Numbered from the stretch's first letter, positions 7,797-16,123 are shown. The stretch: 32,129 nt of DNA from Bacillota bacterium (GCA_029008595.1 JAQXJH010000100.1:1-32129), one strand, 5' to 3'. Translations and numbers: made by a program. The notes: generated from the sequence alone by a model not told the origin.

Positions 7797-8504
7797 TTAC
7801 AGCGATTCCATCAGATACAGTACGTTTTTATACCGTTTTTTCGGATTGACCATGGTGCATTTCTGCACCACACGGCCCAGCTTTCCGCCTGCCAGTTCTT
7901 TCGAAGGGTGCTGCCCGGTGAGCATGATGTTCAGCAGGACGCCGACGGAATAAATGTCCGCCCGCTCGTCGGTCTGCGAAATGCCGTATTGCTCCGGCGC
8001 GGCATAGCCGGTTGTTCCGAGCACCTGCGTGTCGGCGCTGATCCCGCTTTTGAAAATGCGGGAGGCGTCAAAGTCGATCAGGATCGCCGTGCTGCCGCGC
8101 AGGATCACGTTTTCCGGCTTGACGTCGCGATGCACCGCACCCAGCTTGTGCAGTACCCACAGAGCGCTGCAGAGCTGCAGAGTGATTTTTCGCGCTTCGG
8201 CGGGCGTGAACAGGGAGCCTTCCAGAAGATAGGCGAGCGAGTCCCCCTGAATGTATTCTTCCAGCACCGCGACCATGCCTCCGCTTTCGGCCGTCTCCAT
8301 GATCTGCGGCAAGTTCGGGCAGGAGATGCCGAGAAGCTTCCGGTACACGTCGCCGCTCCCGCGGTAATGGCGAAAAATAAAGCGGGTGCCGTTCTGCCTG
8401 CTGCGAAGCAGGGAAACGCTGCCGCGCTCGCCGTTTTTGATGTTTCTGACTGTTTCATATTCCGTGCCGATGCTTGTCAGCAGATACTGATAAATGGTAC
8501 CCAC
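7797..8504 (-). CDS. Small Hanks-type serine/threonine protein kinase
   Basis: A 235-residue single-domain kinase with no membrane segment. Visible kinase motifs are a degenerate glycine loop (NGERGSV, 24-30), the catalytic loop HRDVKPEN (125-132), the metal-binding DFD (144-146) in place of DFG, APE (169-171) and the F-helix Asp in ADIYSVG (182-188). The usual beta-3 lysine is not seen: the matching strand reads RFIFRHYRG, with arginine at 45. The extreme C-lobe is short. It is transcribed divergently from an HTH gene and is tightly followed by the zinc-ribbon beta-helix gene. The annotated GTG start overlaps the GAGGTG ribosome site; an ATT codon at 8495 lies 6 nt beyond that site and is the better-spaced start. 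Confidence 0.88.
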   Translation of the reverse strand: MGTIYQYLLTSIGTEYETVRNIKNGERGSVSLLRSRQNGTRFIFRHYRGSGDVYRKLLGISCPNLPQIMETAESGGMVAVLEEYIQGDSLAYLLEGSLFTPAEARKITLQLCSALWVLHKLGAVHRDVKPENVILRGSTAILIDFDASRIFKSGISADTQVLGTTGYAAPEQYGISQTDERADIYSVGVLLNIMLTGQHPSKELAGGKLGRVVQKCTMVNPKKRYKNVLYLMESL

Positions 8505-8531
8505 CTCTTTTTGAACTATGCAGGGAGCATA

Positions 8532-8560
8532 TTGTTTTTATCCGTCGAAAACAGTATGAT
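8532..8560 (+). promoter_or_regulatory. Promoter of the HTH regulator gene
   Basis: -35 TTGTTT (8532-8537), 17-bp spacer and -10 TATGAT (8555-8560). The -10 overlaps the left arm of the inverted repeat at 8556-8578. Confidence 0.6.
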
Positions 8561-8578
8561 AAAATAACGAATTATCAT
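8556..8578. promoter_or_regulatory. 23-bp inverted repeat, candidate operator of the HTH/kinase module
   Basis: ATGATAA (8556-8562), a 9-bp centre and TTATCAT (8572-8578) form perfect 7-bp arms. The site covers the -10 of the rightward promoter and the predicted start of the leftward one, so one protein bound there could control both directions. The HTH protein encoded next to it is the natural candidate. Confidence 0.5.
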
Positions 8579-8580
8579 TT

Positions 8581-8609
8581 ATTATATAAAGAATCAGCAT
8601 ATTTGTAAA
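8581..8609 (-). promoter_or_regulatory. Promoter of the kinase/zinc-ribbon operon
   Basis: Leftward -35 TTTACA (8609-8604), 17-bp spacer and -10 TATAAT (8586-8581). Transcription would start near 8574, inside the inverted repeat. Confidence 0.7.
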
Positions 8610-8621
8610 GGCGATGACAGA

Positions 8622-9041
8622 ATGAAAGATACAAATGATCTGCAGCAGGAGCTGATGAGCGCCCTCGATCTGGATCAGTTTCTGTCTGAAAATCGGGACA
8701 GTTTCAGTGAAGGGGACATTCACGGAGCGCTGAATGCGATGTTTCAGCAAAGAAGGATCTCCAAAGCGACGCTTGCAAAGCAGTCCGGAATGAGCGAGGT
8801 GTACCTGCATCAGGTGTTTTCCGGCCGCCGCAATCCCTCGCGCAGCCGTCTGATCTGCCTGTGCTTCGGTCTGAAGGCAACGCTGGAGGAAACGCAGCGG
8901 CTGCTGAAGCAATGCGGGCTTGCGCCGCTTTATCCCCGGAACAGGCGGGACGCCATCATCATCTACGGGCTGGTCAACGGCGTCAGCCTGTTCGAGATCA
9001 ACGACAAGCTGTATGAAGAGGAAGAAGATATTCTGTATTGA
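8622..9041 (+). CDS. Small helix-turn-helix regulator divergent from the kinase
   Basis: A 139-residue cytoplasmic protein. Residues about 45-80 give an XRE/Cro-like helix-turn-helix: ISKATLAKQSGMSEVYLHQV followed by FSGRRNPSRSRLICLC. The following helices (ATLEETQRLLKQCG, then RRDAIIIYGLVNG) and an acidic C-terminus (YEEEEDILY) make a compact second domain. The ATG follows AAAGG. The gene starts 117 bp from the kinase gene in the opposite direction with a shared inverted repeat between them, and it ends at its own terminator. It probably autoregulates and controls the kinase operon. It could also be a kinase substrate; nothing in the sequence proves that. Confidence 0.82.
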   Translation: MKDTNDLQQELMSALDLDQFLSENRDSFSEGDIHGALNAMFQQRRISKATLAKQSGMSEVYLHQVFSGRRNPSRSRLICLCFGLKATLEETQRLLKQCGLAPLYPRNRRDAIIIYGLVNGVSLFEINDKLYEEEEDILY

Positions 9042-9076
9042 ACATACACGTCTCTTTTGGGCGGAAGCTTTGCAGG

Positions 9077-9101
9077 CAGGACCTTCGGGTCCTGTTTTTT
9101 T
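9077..9101 (+). terminator. Terminator of the HTH gene
   Basis: CAGGACC / GGTCCTG 7-bp perfect stem closed by a TTCG tetraloop and followed by seven T (9095-9101). Confidence 0.9.
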
Positions 9102-9116
9102 GCGGGCCGGTTTTTC

Positions 9117-9145
9117 TTGATTCGCAGATGCGTTTGCGATATACT
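9117..9145 (+). promoter_or_regulatory. Promoter of the MATE exporter gene
   Basis: -35 TTGATT (9117-9122), 17-bp spacer and -10 TATACT (9140-9145). Confidence 0.6.
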
Positions 9146-9241
9146 TTATAAATATACGTTACAACACGATGAATGGATCCCGCCGAAAAACGCAGACCTG
9201 TTTCTGGGATCCCGCTGCAATGAGAGGAGAAAATTTCCGCA

Positions 9242-10588
9242 ATGGAGAAGTCCCAGAAGCTGACCGACATGACTTCCGGCAACGCGCTCGGGCATATCAT
9301 TCGTTTTGCGATCCCGCTGCTGATCGGATCGGTGTTTCAGCAGCTGTACAATTTTGTCGACACCATGATCGCCGGCCGCGGCCTTGGGGATCAGGCGATC
9401 GCAGCGATCGGAGCAACCAGCGCGCTGTATTCGCTGCTTTTTTCGTTTGCCAACGGACTGAACAACGGTTACGGGCTGGTGCTGGCCAGACTTTTCGGAG
9501 CAAAGGACCGCGACCGGTTCCGGCAGGCAACGGCTGCCATGATCCTGCTGGATACGGTGATCACATCGGCGCTGACGCTGGCCGCGCTGCTGCTCCTGCG
9601 CCCGCTGCTGTTCCTGCTGGATACGCCTGCCGATATCTTTGACCAGTCCTATCGTTATATCGCGATCATTCTCGGCGGTCTGCTCACGACGATCTTCTAT
9701 AATATGTGTGCGGCGCTGCTGCGTGCCGTCGGGAACAGCCGGATCCCGCTGTATTTCCTGATCCTTTCCTGTGTGATCAATCTGGGGCTGGATCTGCTGC
9801 TGATCCTAGTGTTCCGGATGGGGACGGGGGGACTGGCCGCGGCGACGGTGATCGCGCAGGGCATTTCGGCGCTCTGCTGCTGGGTCTATATTGTCAGAAA
9901 TTATCCGGAATATCTGCCCAAAAGGAAGGATTACAGACCGGCGCGCCGGCTGATCCCCGAGATGCTTTCCTCGGGACTTTCCATGGCGCTGATGCTTTCG
10001 GTTTTTGCAATCGGTTCCATTATCATGCAGCGCTCGGTCAATCAGCTCGGCACGCTGGTCATCACCGCGAACACCGCTTCGCGGAAGATCATACAGGTCA
10101 TGACCATGCCGCTTTCCATGCTGGCCACGGCAAACGCGACCTTTGCGGGGCAGAATTACGGCGCAAAGCGGATGGATCGCGTTGATTCGGCAATCAAAAA
10201 AGTGATCCTGCTGGAGCTGGCGTGGTCGGCTGCCGCGCTGGTGATCGTGGCTGTTGCAGGCGAGGCGATGATCCTGCTGCTGACAGGTACCGCGAGCCGC
10301 CAGGTGGTGGAGGATGCACTGCTGAATCTCCGGCTGAGCACGGTGGTCTTTTTCCCGCTGGGGGTGCTGTTTGTGCTGCGCATGGCAATGCAGTCCATGA
10401 ACAGAAAGATCGTCCCGGTGATCAGCAGCTCCATTGAGCTGCTGATGAAGGTTGCGTCCTGCATTTTTGCGGTTCCCGTGCTCGGCTATCTGGGCGTTGC
10501 GCTGACCGAGCCGCTGGTCTGGGTCGTCTGCGCGGTGTTCCTTTGTGTGCTGTATGCAGCGGGAAAAAAACGCCCCGCACAGAGCTGA
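9242..10588 (+). CDS. MATE family multidrug/cation antiporter
   Basis: A 448-residue integral membrane protein with about 12 hydrophobic segments, the usual size for the MATE family, which exports drugs or metabolites in exchange for Na+ or H+. The N-terminal region (IPLLIGSVFQQLYNFVDTMIAGRGLG, about residues 20-45) and the short charged turn GAKDRDRFRQA after helix 2 are characteristic; a similar GAKRMDRVDSA turn appears in the second half, as expected for the internal duplication. It has its own promoter and no partner gene: the regulator before it is separated by a terminator and glmM converges from the other side. The substrate cannot be told from sequence. A GAGGAG ribosome site lies 13 nt before the ATG, slightly far. 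Confidence 0.93.
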   Translation: MEKSQKLTDMTSGNALGHIIRFAIPLLIGSVFQQLYNFVDTMIAGRGLGDQAIAAIGATSALYSLLFSFANGLNNGYGLVLARLFGAKDRDRFRQATAAMILLDTVITSALTLAALLLLRPLLFLLDTPADIFDQSYRYIAIILGGLLTTIFYNMCAALLRAVGNSRIPLYFLILSCVINLGLDLLLILVFRMGTGGLAAATVIAQGISALCCWVYIVRNYPEYLPKRKDYRPARRLIPEMLSSGLSMALMLSVFAIGSIIMQRSVNQLGTLVITANTASRKIIQVMTMPLSMLATANATFAGQNYGAKRMDRVDSAIKKVILLELAWSAAALVIVAVAGEAMILLLTGTASRQVVEDALLNLRLSTVVFFPLGVLFVLRMAMQSMNRKIVPVISSSIELLMKVASCIFAVPVLGYLGVALTEPLVWVVCAVFLCVLYAAGKKRPAQS

Positions 10589-10627
10589 TGCCCTGCGCAG
10601 AGCGTTGATGGCCGGACGGCCTTTGCG

Positions 10628-11983
10628 TCATTGTTCTCCCAGACGTTCCTGGATCACGCCGGCGACGGTCTGAGCCTGCCGGCGGATCAATGCTTCGTCA
10701 CTTCCTTCTGCCATAACACGGATCAATGGTTCCGTACCGGACGGCCGCACGATGATGCGGCCGTTTTTTCCGAGCGCTTTTTTTGCGGCTTCTGTTGCGG
10801 CCTTGATCTCCTGATCGGTATAAAACAGCAGCTTGCCTTCCGGCGAAACATTGAGGTTGATCATGACCTGCGGATAGCGCGTCATCACCTGCGCAAGCTC
10901 CGAAAGCTTTTTGCCGCTGCGGCGCATCAGCGAAAGCAGCTGGATTGCGGTCAGCTGGCCGTCTCCCGTGGTGGCAAAGTCGAGAAAGATCACATGGCCG
11001 GACTGTTCGCCGCCGAAGCCGTATTCCTCCAGCAGCATTTCCTCCAGAACAAAGCGGTCGCCTACTTTTGTCGCCACAAAATGCAGACCGTTTTCCTCGC
11101 AGAATTTTCCAAAGCCGAAATTCGTCATGATCGTTCCGACCACCGTGTTTTTCGGCAGCTTGCCGCGTTCCTGCATATCCTTTGCGCAGATGGCCATGAT
11201 AACATCGCCGTCGACCAGATTTCCCTGATCATCGATGCAGAGGCAGCGGTCGGCGTCCCCGTCAAATGCGACGCCGGCATCCAGCCCGTGTTCCTTTACA
11301 TAAGCGGACAGCGCTTCAATATGCGTGGAACCGCATCCGCGGTTGATATTCAGGCCGTCCGGCTCACAGCTCAGAAAGCTGCAGTCGGCGCCCAGCTCGC
11401 GGAACAGCTTTTCTGCCGTAACGCTGGCGGAGCCGTTTGCGCAGTCCACCGCAATATGCAGCCCGTCGAGCGAATAGGCGACCGTGCTTTTCAGATGATC
11501 GACATAATCCTTGACCGCGGTGCGGCAATGCGTTATTTTTCCAACGCCGTCGCCGGGCTGCAGCGCGGGCGGTGCGGCGTGGTCGAGCACGATCGCTTCG
11601 ATCTGTTCCTCCAGAGCGTCCGGCAGTTTATATCCGTCGCCGCTGAAAATTTTGATTCCGTTGTATTCCGCAGGATTGTGCGATGCAGAGATCATGATCC
11701 CTGCGTCCGCCTTATATTTCCCCACCAGATAAGCGACGGCCGGCGTCGGCACCACGCCGAGCGCGATCACGTCGGCGCCCACGGAGCAAAGCCCTGCGGT
11801 GATGGCCGAGCGCAGCATATCGGAAGAAATGCGCGTGTCGCTGCCGACGATGAATACCGGACGGCGCCGGCTGCCGTTTGCCAGAACGGAGGCTGCCGCG
11901 CGGCCGATCCCCATTGCAAGCTCGCAGCTGAGGTCAGCGTTGGCAATTCCGCGCACGCCGTCGGTTCCAAAAAGTCTTCCCAT
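10628..11983 (-). CDS. glmM: Phosphoglucosamine mutase GlmM
   Basis: GlmM converts glucosamine-6-phosphate to glucosamine-1-phosphate, the step before UDP-GlcNAc and thus peptidoglycan. The 451-residue length is typical. The N-terminus MGRLFGTDGVRG, the phosphoserine loop ISASHNP (Ser101), the metal-binding DGDADR (Asp241, 243, 245) and the C-terminal phosphate-binding RPSGTEPLIRVM are all present. The ATG has a strong AAGGAGG site and lies 12 bp after a gene for a GlmU-like acetyltransferase, so the two are probably one operon. It converges on the MATE gene with about 40 bp between, where I see only a weak GGCCG hairpin and no clear terminator. Confidence 0.97.
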   Translation of the reverse strand: MGRLFGTDGVRGIANADLSCELAMGIGRAAASVLANGSRRRPVFIVGSDTRISSDMLRSAITAGLCSVGADVIALGVVPTPAVAYLVGKYKADAGIMISASHNPAEYNGIKIFSGDGYKLPDALEEQIEAIVLDHAAPPALQPGDGVGKITHCRTAVKDYVDHLKSTVAYSLDGLHIAVDCANGSASVTAEKLFRELGADCSFLSCEPDGLNINRGCGSTHIEALSAYVKEHGLDAGVAFDGDADRCLCIDDQGNLVDGDVIMAICAKDMQERGKLPKNTVVGTIMTNFGFGKFCEENGLHFVATKVGDRFVLEEMLLEEYGFGGEQSGHVIFLDFATTGDGQLTAIQLLSLMRRSGKKLSELAQVMTRYPQVMINLNVSPEGKLLFYTDQEIKAATEAAKKALGKNGRIIVRPSGTEPLIRVMAEGSDEALIRRQAQTVAGVIQERLGEQ

Positions 11984-11995
11984 CAGGATCCTCCT

Positions 11996-12679
11996 TCATT
12001 TTCGGTCTGTTTTCGGAATAATGGCGTTTGCGCCTTTATAAATACAGTTTTCCTCCACCACGCCGCGCACACAGGAGGTTGGGTAGACGGTGCTGTGCCG
12101 CCCGATCACGGTGCCGGGATTCAGTACGCTGCTGCAGCCGATCTCTGCGCCGTCGCCAAGCATCGCGCCGATCTTTTTCATGCCGGTAACGATGCGGCTG
12201 CCGAAGTTCCCGATCTCAACGGGCGTTTTGTCGCTTTTTACGTTGGAGGTGATGGAACCGGCGCCCATGTGCGCCCGGTATCCCAGAACGGAATCGCCGA
12301 CGTAATTATAATGCGGTACCTGAACGCAATCGAACAGGACCGCGTTTTTCAGTTCGGTCGAATTTCCGACCACGGCGTTTTTTCCGACGATGGCGCTGCC
12401 GCGGATGAAGGCACAATGGCGCACCTCGGCGTTCTCGTCAATGATGCAGGGGCCTGTGATGCTGGCGCTCGGCGCGACGGACGCGCTTTTTGCGATCCAC
12501 ACATGTTCGGCCGGAGAATCGAATTTTTCCGGCGGCAGCGTTTTTCCCAGAGCAAGAATGTAGTCATGGATCTGCGGAAGAACCTCCCATGGGTAGCGGC
12601 AGCCGGAAAACAGCGAAGCGGCGATCGTATGGGAAAGATCAAACAGCGCTTCGATCTGAAGATTTTCCACGATTTTCAC
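11996..12679 (-). CDS. Left-handed beta-helix acyltransferase, GlmU C-terminal-domain-like
   Basis: A 227-residue protein with a helical N-terminus (1-55) and then hexapeptide repeats of a left-handed beta-helix (about 60-220; for example GSAIVGKNAVVGNS). Compared with GlmU's acetyltransferase domain, the catalytic stretch is recognisable: VPHYNYVGD gives His123 and Tyr126, and GAGSITSN (139-146) matches GlmU's GAGTITCN. The uridylyltransferase domain is absent. With glmM directly downstream, it could acetylate glucosamine-1-phosphate made by GlmM, with the uridylyl step done by another enzyme; this is inferred. The GTG at 12679 overlaps the AGAAGGTG ribosome site, so the GTG at 12670 (8 nt further, codon 4) is the more likely start. 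Confidence 0.85.
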   Translation of the reverse strand: MKIVENLQIEALFDLSHTIAASLFSGCRYPWEVLPQIHDYILALGKTLPPEKFDSPAEHVWIAKSASVAPSASITGPCIIDENAEVRHCAFIRGSAIVGKNAVVGNSTELKNAVLFDCVQVPHYNYVGDSVLGYRAHMGAGSITSNVKSDKTPVEIGNFGSRIVTGMKKIGAMLGDGAEIGCSSVLNPGTVIGRHSTVYPTSCVRGVVEENCIYKGANAIIPKTDRK

Positions 12680-12728
12680 CTTCTTTCTGAATTCGGATTT
12701 CCCCCAGCAAAAAGGGGGAGCCGTCTCT

Positions 12729-12750
12729 CCGGCGGGCGGGATCCCGCCGG
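12729..12750 (-). promoter_or_regulatory. Leader hairpin of the acetyltransferase-glmM operon
   Basis: CCGGCGGG and CCCGCCGG pair perfectly around a 6-nt loop, about 20 nt after the predicted transcription start. On the leader RNA it is followed by a CCCCC...GGGGG pair spaced 8 nt apart (about 12700-12717). No U tract directly follows the first hairpin. Role unknown. Confidence 0.4.
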
Positions 12751-12771
12751 ATATTTTGATACGGCAGGATT

Positions 12772-12800
12772 ATAATAGCATATTTTACCCTACTTATCAA
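12772..12800 (-). promoter_or_regulatory. Promoter of the acetyltransferase-glmM operon
   Basis: Leftward -35 TTGATA (12800-12795), 17-bp spacer and -10 TATTAT (12777-12772) with an upstream TG. Confidence 0.65.
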
Positions 12801-12817
12801 CTTTTTTACATTGATTT

Positions 12818-12845
12818 ATTGCTTGGACTTGTTCCAGATTGCTTG
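12818..12845. repeat. Direct repeat ATTGCTTG, 20-bp period, upstream of the glmM operon promoter
   Basis: ATTGCTTG occurs at 12818-12825 and again at 12838-12845, exactly 20 bp apart (about two helical turns), ending 17 bp before the -35 hexamer. The arrangement resembles a tandem activator site. No regulator is implicated. Confidence 0.35.
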
Positions 12846-12884
12846 AGCCGTATCCGCTTGTTATTCTATGTGTAAATTTTCCGG

Positions 12885-13728
12885 TTATTCCGCCGCGGCG
12901 GTCGGTCTTTCAGGAAAGTTCCGGACGGTTGAGGAAGGAGTCTGCTGCTGCCGCGCTTCCTTGATGCTCCTTGTAGCGAGGTACTGCGGGGCAAATTCTC
13001 TCAGCCGGCACTCCCCCGGCCGGTCGCGGTCCTCATACAATTCGCAGAGCCGGAACCCTGCTTTCAGCTGGCCGCCGATCTGTTCTTCCAGCGAATGAGA
13101 GAACTGAACGCCTTCGCCGCTGCGCACCATCTGTTCCAGCCGTTCCGGATCCATTTTCAGCGGGTTGAACGGCAGGGCATTGGCCACGGTCAGCGGCAGG
13201 CGGCAGATATCCTCAAACAGAAAATTCAGGCCGTTGTCCATTCCGGCCAGCAGCGTTCCGCCCGGCTTCAAGACACGAAAGCATTCGTTCCAAACATGCT
13301 GCACATTTTCCACATAGCAGTTGGAAACCGGGTGAAAGATCAGATCAAAGCTTTCATCGGCGAACGGCAGCCGTTTTGTCATATCGCCCTTGACGATCTC
13401 AATGGAGCAGCCTTCCCGCCTGGCAACTGCCCGGTCGGCGTTCAGCTGTGCGTCGGAATAATCGAGCAGAGTGCATTGAGCGCCCAGAACCGAAAAAAAT
13501 CGGCATCTGCTGCCCGCCGCCGCTCGCAAGACCGAGAAGCTTTTTCCCCTTTAATCCGCCGAACCACTCTTTTGGAACCGGAACGCACGGAGTGAGAAAG
13601 ACGTTCCATTCCCCTTCTCTGGCCCGGCGCATCTCTTCCGGCGTGACCGGGATCGACCACTCGATTCCTCCGGCGGCCCATTGATCCCATGTTTTTGCGT
13701 TGATCTCCGTGTAATTTTTTGCGTCCAT
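12885..13728 (-). pseudogene. SAM-dependent methyltransferase interrupted by a frameshift
   Basis: Two overlapping leftward frames together make one class I methyltransferase of about 280 residues. The first part (ATG at 13728, AAAGGAGG ribosome site) ends with motif I, LLGLASGGGQQMPIF. The second begins in another frame with SVLGAQCTLLDYSDAQL, the normal continuation containing the acidic end of the SAM pocket, followed by GDMTKRLPFADESFDLIF and VLKPGGTLLAG. The frames join at a run of seven A (13493-13499; T7 in the coding strand). One base fewer would restore the reading. This may be a genuine mutation, a slippage-controlled gene or a sequencing error. The second part keeps a long uninterrupted frame, so any inactivation is recent. 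Confidence 0.8.
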
Positions 13729-13753
13729 GCGCTTGTTCCTCCTTTTGAAGCAC

Positions 13754-13780
13754 AAAAAACGCCTTCACAGCGTGAAGGCG
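13754..13780 (-). terminator. Terminator after the clp gene, in front of the methyltransferase
   Basis: CGCCTTCAC and GTGAAGGCG (9-bp stem, 13760-13780) with a 3-nt loop, followed on the leftward transcript by T6 (13759-13754). It ends 7 bp after the clp stop and lies about 10 bp before the methyltransferase ribosome site. Confidence 0.85.
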
Positions 13781-13787
13781 AAAGTTA

Positions 13788-16103
13788 TTATAATGTCAGC
13801 AGCGTCAGGCTTTCTCCGTCCTCCGCCACGGTCAGGCTCACGCCGGAGAGCGAATCTCCCTGCGCGATCAGCGCGGTGGCCAGCCGGTCCTCCACCTCGC
13901 GGCGGATCGTGCTGCGGACATCGCGCGCGCCGCTTTTTCCGCCGAGAGCCTTTTTCGCGATCCATTCTGCGGCGCTGTCATCGAACACAAACGTGATCGA
14001 TTTTTCTTTCAGCACGCCGACATATTCATTCAGCATCAGCTTTGCGATGGAACAGTAATCCTGTTCGTTCAGGGAACGGAAGACGATCACCTCGTCCACG
14101 CGGCTCAAAAATTCCGGGCGAAGAAATTCGCTGAGTGCTTTCAGCGCTTTTTCCCGGTCGGCGGACTCCTGTGTTTTGCCAAAGCCGAGCAGAGCGTCCC
14201 TGCGTTCGCTTCCTGCGTTGGAGGTCATCACCAGGATCGTATTTTCAAAATTCACCGTGCGGCCCTGTGCATCGGTGATGCGTCCTTCGTCGAGGATCTG
14301 CAGCAGGATGTTCATCACATCCGGATGGGCTTTTTCGATCTCATCGAGCAGCAGCACCGAATAGGGCTGGCGGCGAACCTTTTCCGTCACCTGACCGGCT
14401 TCGTCATAGCCCACATAGCCGGGCGGCGAACCGATGATGCGGGAAACCGAATGCTTTTCCATGAATTCGGACATATCCAACCGGATGAGTGTTTCCGGGG
14501 TATCGAACAATTCTTCGGAAAGCGCCTTGCACAGCTCTGTTTTCCCAACGCCGGTGGGCCCCACAAAAATGAAGGAAGCCGGCCGGCGGCGCGGGCTGAT
14601 ATGGGCACGGCTGCGCCGCACGGCAGCAGCCACCTTTTCCACCGCTTCGTCCTGACCGAGAACACGCTGTTTCAACGCTTCCTCCAGATGCCCCAGCCGC
14701 TGCATTTCGCCGCTGCGGATCTTCTCCGTCGGGATCCCCGTCCAGAGCGTCAGCACCTGCGCAAGGTCGTCCTCGGTGACCGGTGCGCCGAGCGCTTCGG
14801 GGCGCAGGGCATCGGTTCGCTGTTTCAGCCGGGCGATCTCCGCCCGCAGCTGCGCAAGCTGCTCGTAATCGATCGGATCGGTGGAGGCAGCCATTTCCTC
14901 TTCTTCTTTTTCTTTTTTCGCCAGATCGATGCTTGCCGCATCGTAATCGCGCATCTTCAGGTTCCGCAGCGCCGCGCAGGTGCAGGCCTCGTCCAGCAGG
15001 TCGATCGCTTTATCCGGCAGAAAACGGTCTGTGACGTAACGCTCGGAAAGCACGACCGCTTCGCGGAGGAGCGCGTCGGGAACAGTCACGCGGTGATACT
15101 GTTCGTAGTAGTCCTTGATGCCGGCCAGCACCTGAACGGTGTCCTCAATGGAAGGCTCCTTGATGCGCACCGGCTGAAAACGGCGTTCCAGCGCAGCGTC
15201 CTTTTCAATATATTTGCGGTATTCCGTGAAGGTCGTCGCGCCGATCACCTGGATCTCTCCGCGCGAAAGCGCCGGTTTGAGAATATTGGCGGCGTTCATC
15301 GAGCCTTCCGAATCTCCGGCGCCGACCAGATTGTGAACCTCGTCAATGAACAGAATAATGTTGCCCGCGGCGCGGACTTCTTCGATCAGCCCCTTGATGC
15401 GGCTTTCAAACTGCCCGCGGAACTGGGTTCCGGCGACCAGCGCCGTCAAGTCGAGCAGGCAGATCTCCTTGCTCTGCAGCCGCAGCGGTACCTCTCCGGC
15501 GGCGATCCGCAGCGCCAGCCCTTCCGCGATCGCCGTTTTGCCGACGCCCGGCTCGCCGATCAGGCACGGATTGTTTTTTGTGCGCCGGCTCAGGATCTGC
15601 ACGGTGCGCGCAATTTCGGCATCGCGGCCGATAATGCGGTCCAGCTTGCCTTCGCGCGCTTTTCGCGTCAGGTTTTCGGTATAGGCGTCAACGTATTTTC
15701 GCTTCTGGCGCGGCGGCTTTTTATCGTTCTTTGTATTCTGGGCTTTTTCTTCCGATTTTCCGTTTTTCTGTCCGAACAGCTCCTGCAGGCTTTGCGGCAT
15801 GGTCGGCGCTCCGCCCATCTCGAACCCGTCGCTTTCGCTGCCGTCGCCGTCCTCTTCTTCGTTGACGCCCAGCATGGAGAGCAGCCCGTTTTCGCCGTTT
15901 TCGCCCATCAGGCCTGTCAGCTGTTCGCTGGCCTCTTCCAGCATTTCATCCGTAATGCCCATTTTCTCCATAATATCGCTTACCTGCGTGATGCCAAGCT
16001 CCTTGGCACAAACGGCGCAGAGTCCCTGCGGCTTGCTGTTGGCTCCCGTGGAGACGAACACCACTGCCAGCCGCTTTTTACACCTGCTGCATAACATAGC
16101 CAT
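13788..16103 (-). CDS. clpE: ClpE-like AAA+ unfoldase with N-terminal zinc finger
   Basis: A 771-residue Hsp100/Clp ATPase. The N-terminus carries a zinc finger (Cys5, Cys8, Cys29, Cys32) and an acidic, charged linker (about 75-135) instead of ClpC's N-domain repeats, which is the ClpE arrangement. Domain D1 has Walker A GEPGVGKT (183-190) and ILFIDE; a short coiled-coil middle segment lies near 395-435; D2 has GPTGVGKT (515-522) and VLLLDE (583-588). LGF at 639-641 is at the place of the ClpP-docking tripeptide, so it probably feeds ClpP. The ATG at 16103 was chosen because GAAAGGA lies 7 nt upstream; an earlier in-frame GTG is part of the leader. No CtsR-type AGGTCAAA repeats are visible. 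Only about 55 bp separate it from the pgsA terminator, with no promoter seen there. Confidence 0.92.
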   Translation of the reverse strand: MAMLCSRCKKRLAVVFVSTGANSKPQGLCAVCAKELGITQVSDIMEKMGITDEMLEEASEQLTGLMGENGENGLLSMLGVNEEEDGDGSESDGFEMGGAPTMPQSLQELFGQKNGKSEEKAQNTKNDKKPPRQKRKYVDAYTENLTRKAREGKLDRIIGRDAEIARTVQILSRRTKNNPCLIGEPGVGKTAIAEGLALRIAAGEVPLRLQSKEICLLDLTALVAGTQFRGQFESRIKGLIEEVRAAGNIILFIDEVHNLVGAGDSEGSMNAANILKPALSRGEIQVIGATTFTEYRKYIEKDAALERRFQPVRIKEPSIEDTVQVLAGIKDYYEQYHRVTVPDALLREAVVLSERYVTDRFLPDKAIDLLDEACTCAALRNLKMRDYDAASIDLAKKEKEEEEMAASTDPIDYEQLAQLRAEIARLKQRTDALRPEALGAPVTEDDLAQVLTLWTGIPTEKIRSGEMQRLGHLEEALKQRVLGQDEAVEKVAAAVRRSRAHISPRRRPASFIFVGPTGVGKTELCKALSEELFDTPETLIRLDMSEFMEKHSVSRIIGSPPGYVGYDEAGQVTEKVRRQPYSVLLLDEIEKAHPDVMNILLQILDEGRITDAQGRTVNFENTILVMTSNAGSERRDALLGFGKTQESADREKALKALSEFLRPEFLSRVDEVIVFRSLNEQDYCSIAKLMLNEYVGVLKEKSITFVFDDSAAEWIAKKALGGKSGARDVRSTIRREVEDRLATALIAQGDSLSGVSLTVAEDGESLTLLTL

Positions 16104-16123
16104 AATCAAATCCTTTCGCACAA

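Noticed and set aside
10589-10627. Terminator between the convergent MATE and glmM genes
   Set aside because: Only a 5-bp GGCCG hairpin with a 2-nt loop and some direct repeats are visible; too weak to call.
13787-13815. Promoter for the methyltransferase at the end of clp
   Set aside because: A leftward TATAAT (13792-13787) is present but no acceptable -35 at 16-18 bp and no extended -10.
16104-16121. GTG start at 16121 for the clp gene
   Set aside because: GAAAGGA lies inside those first codons and is correctly spaced only for the ATG at 16103.
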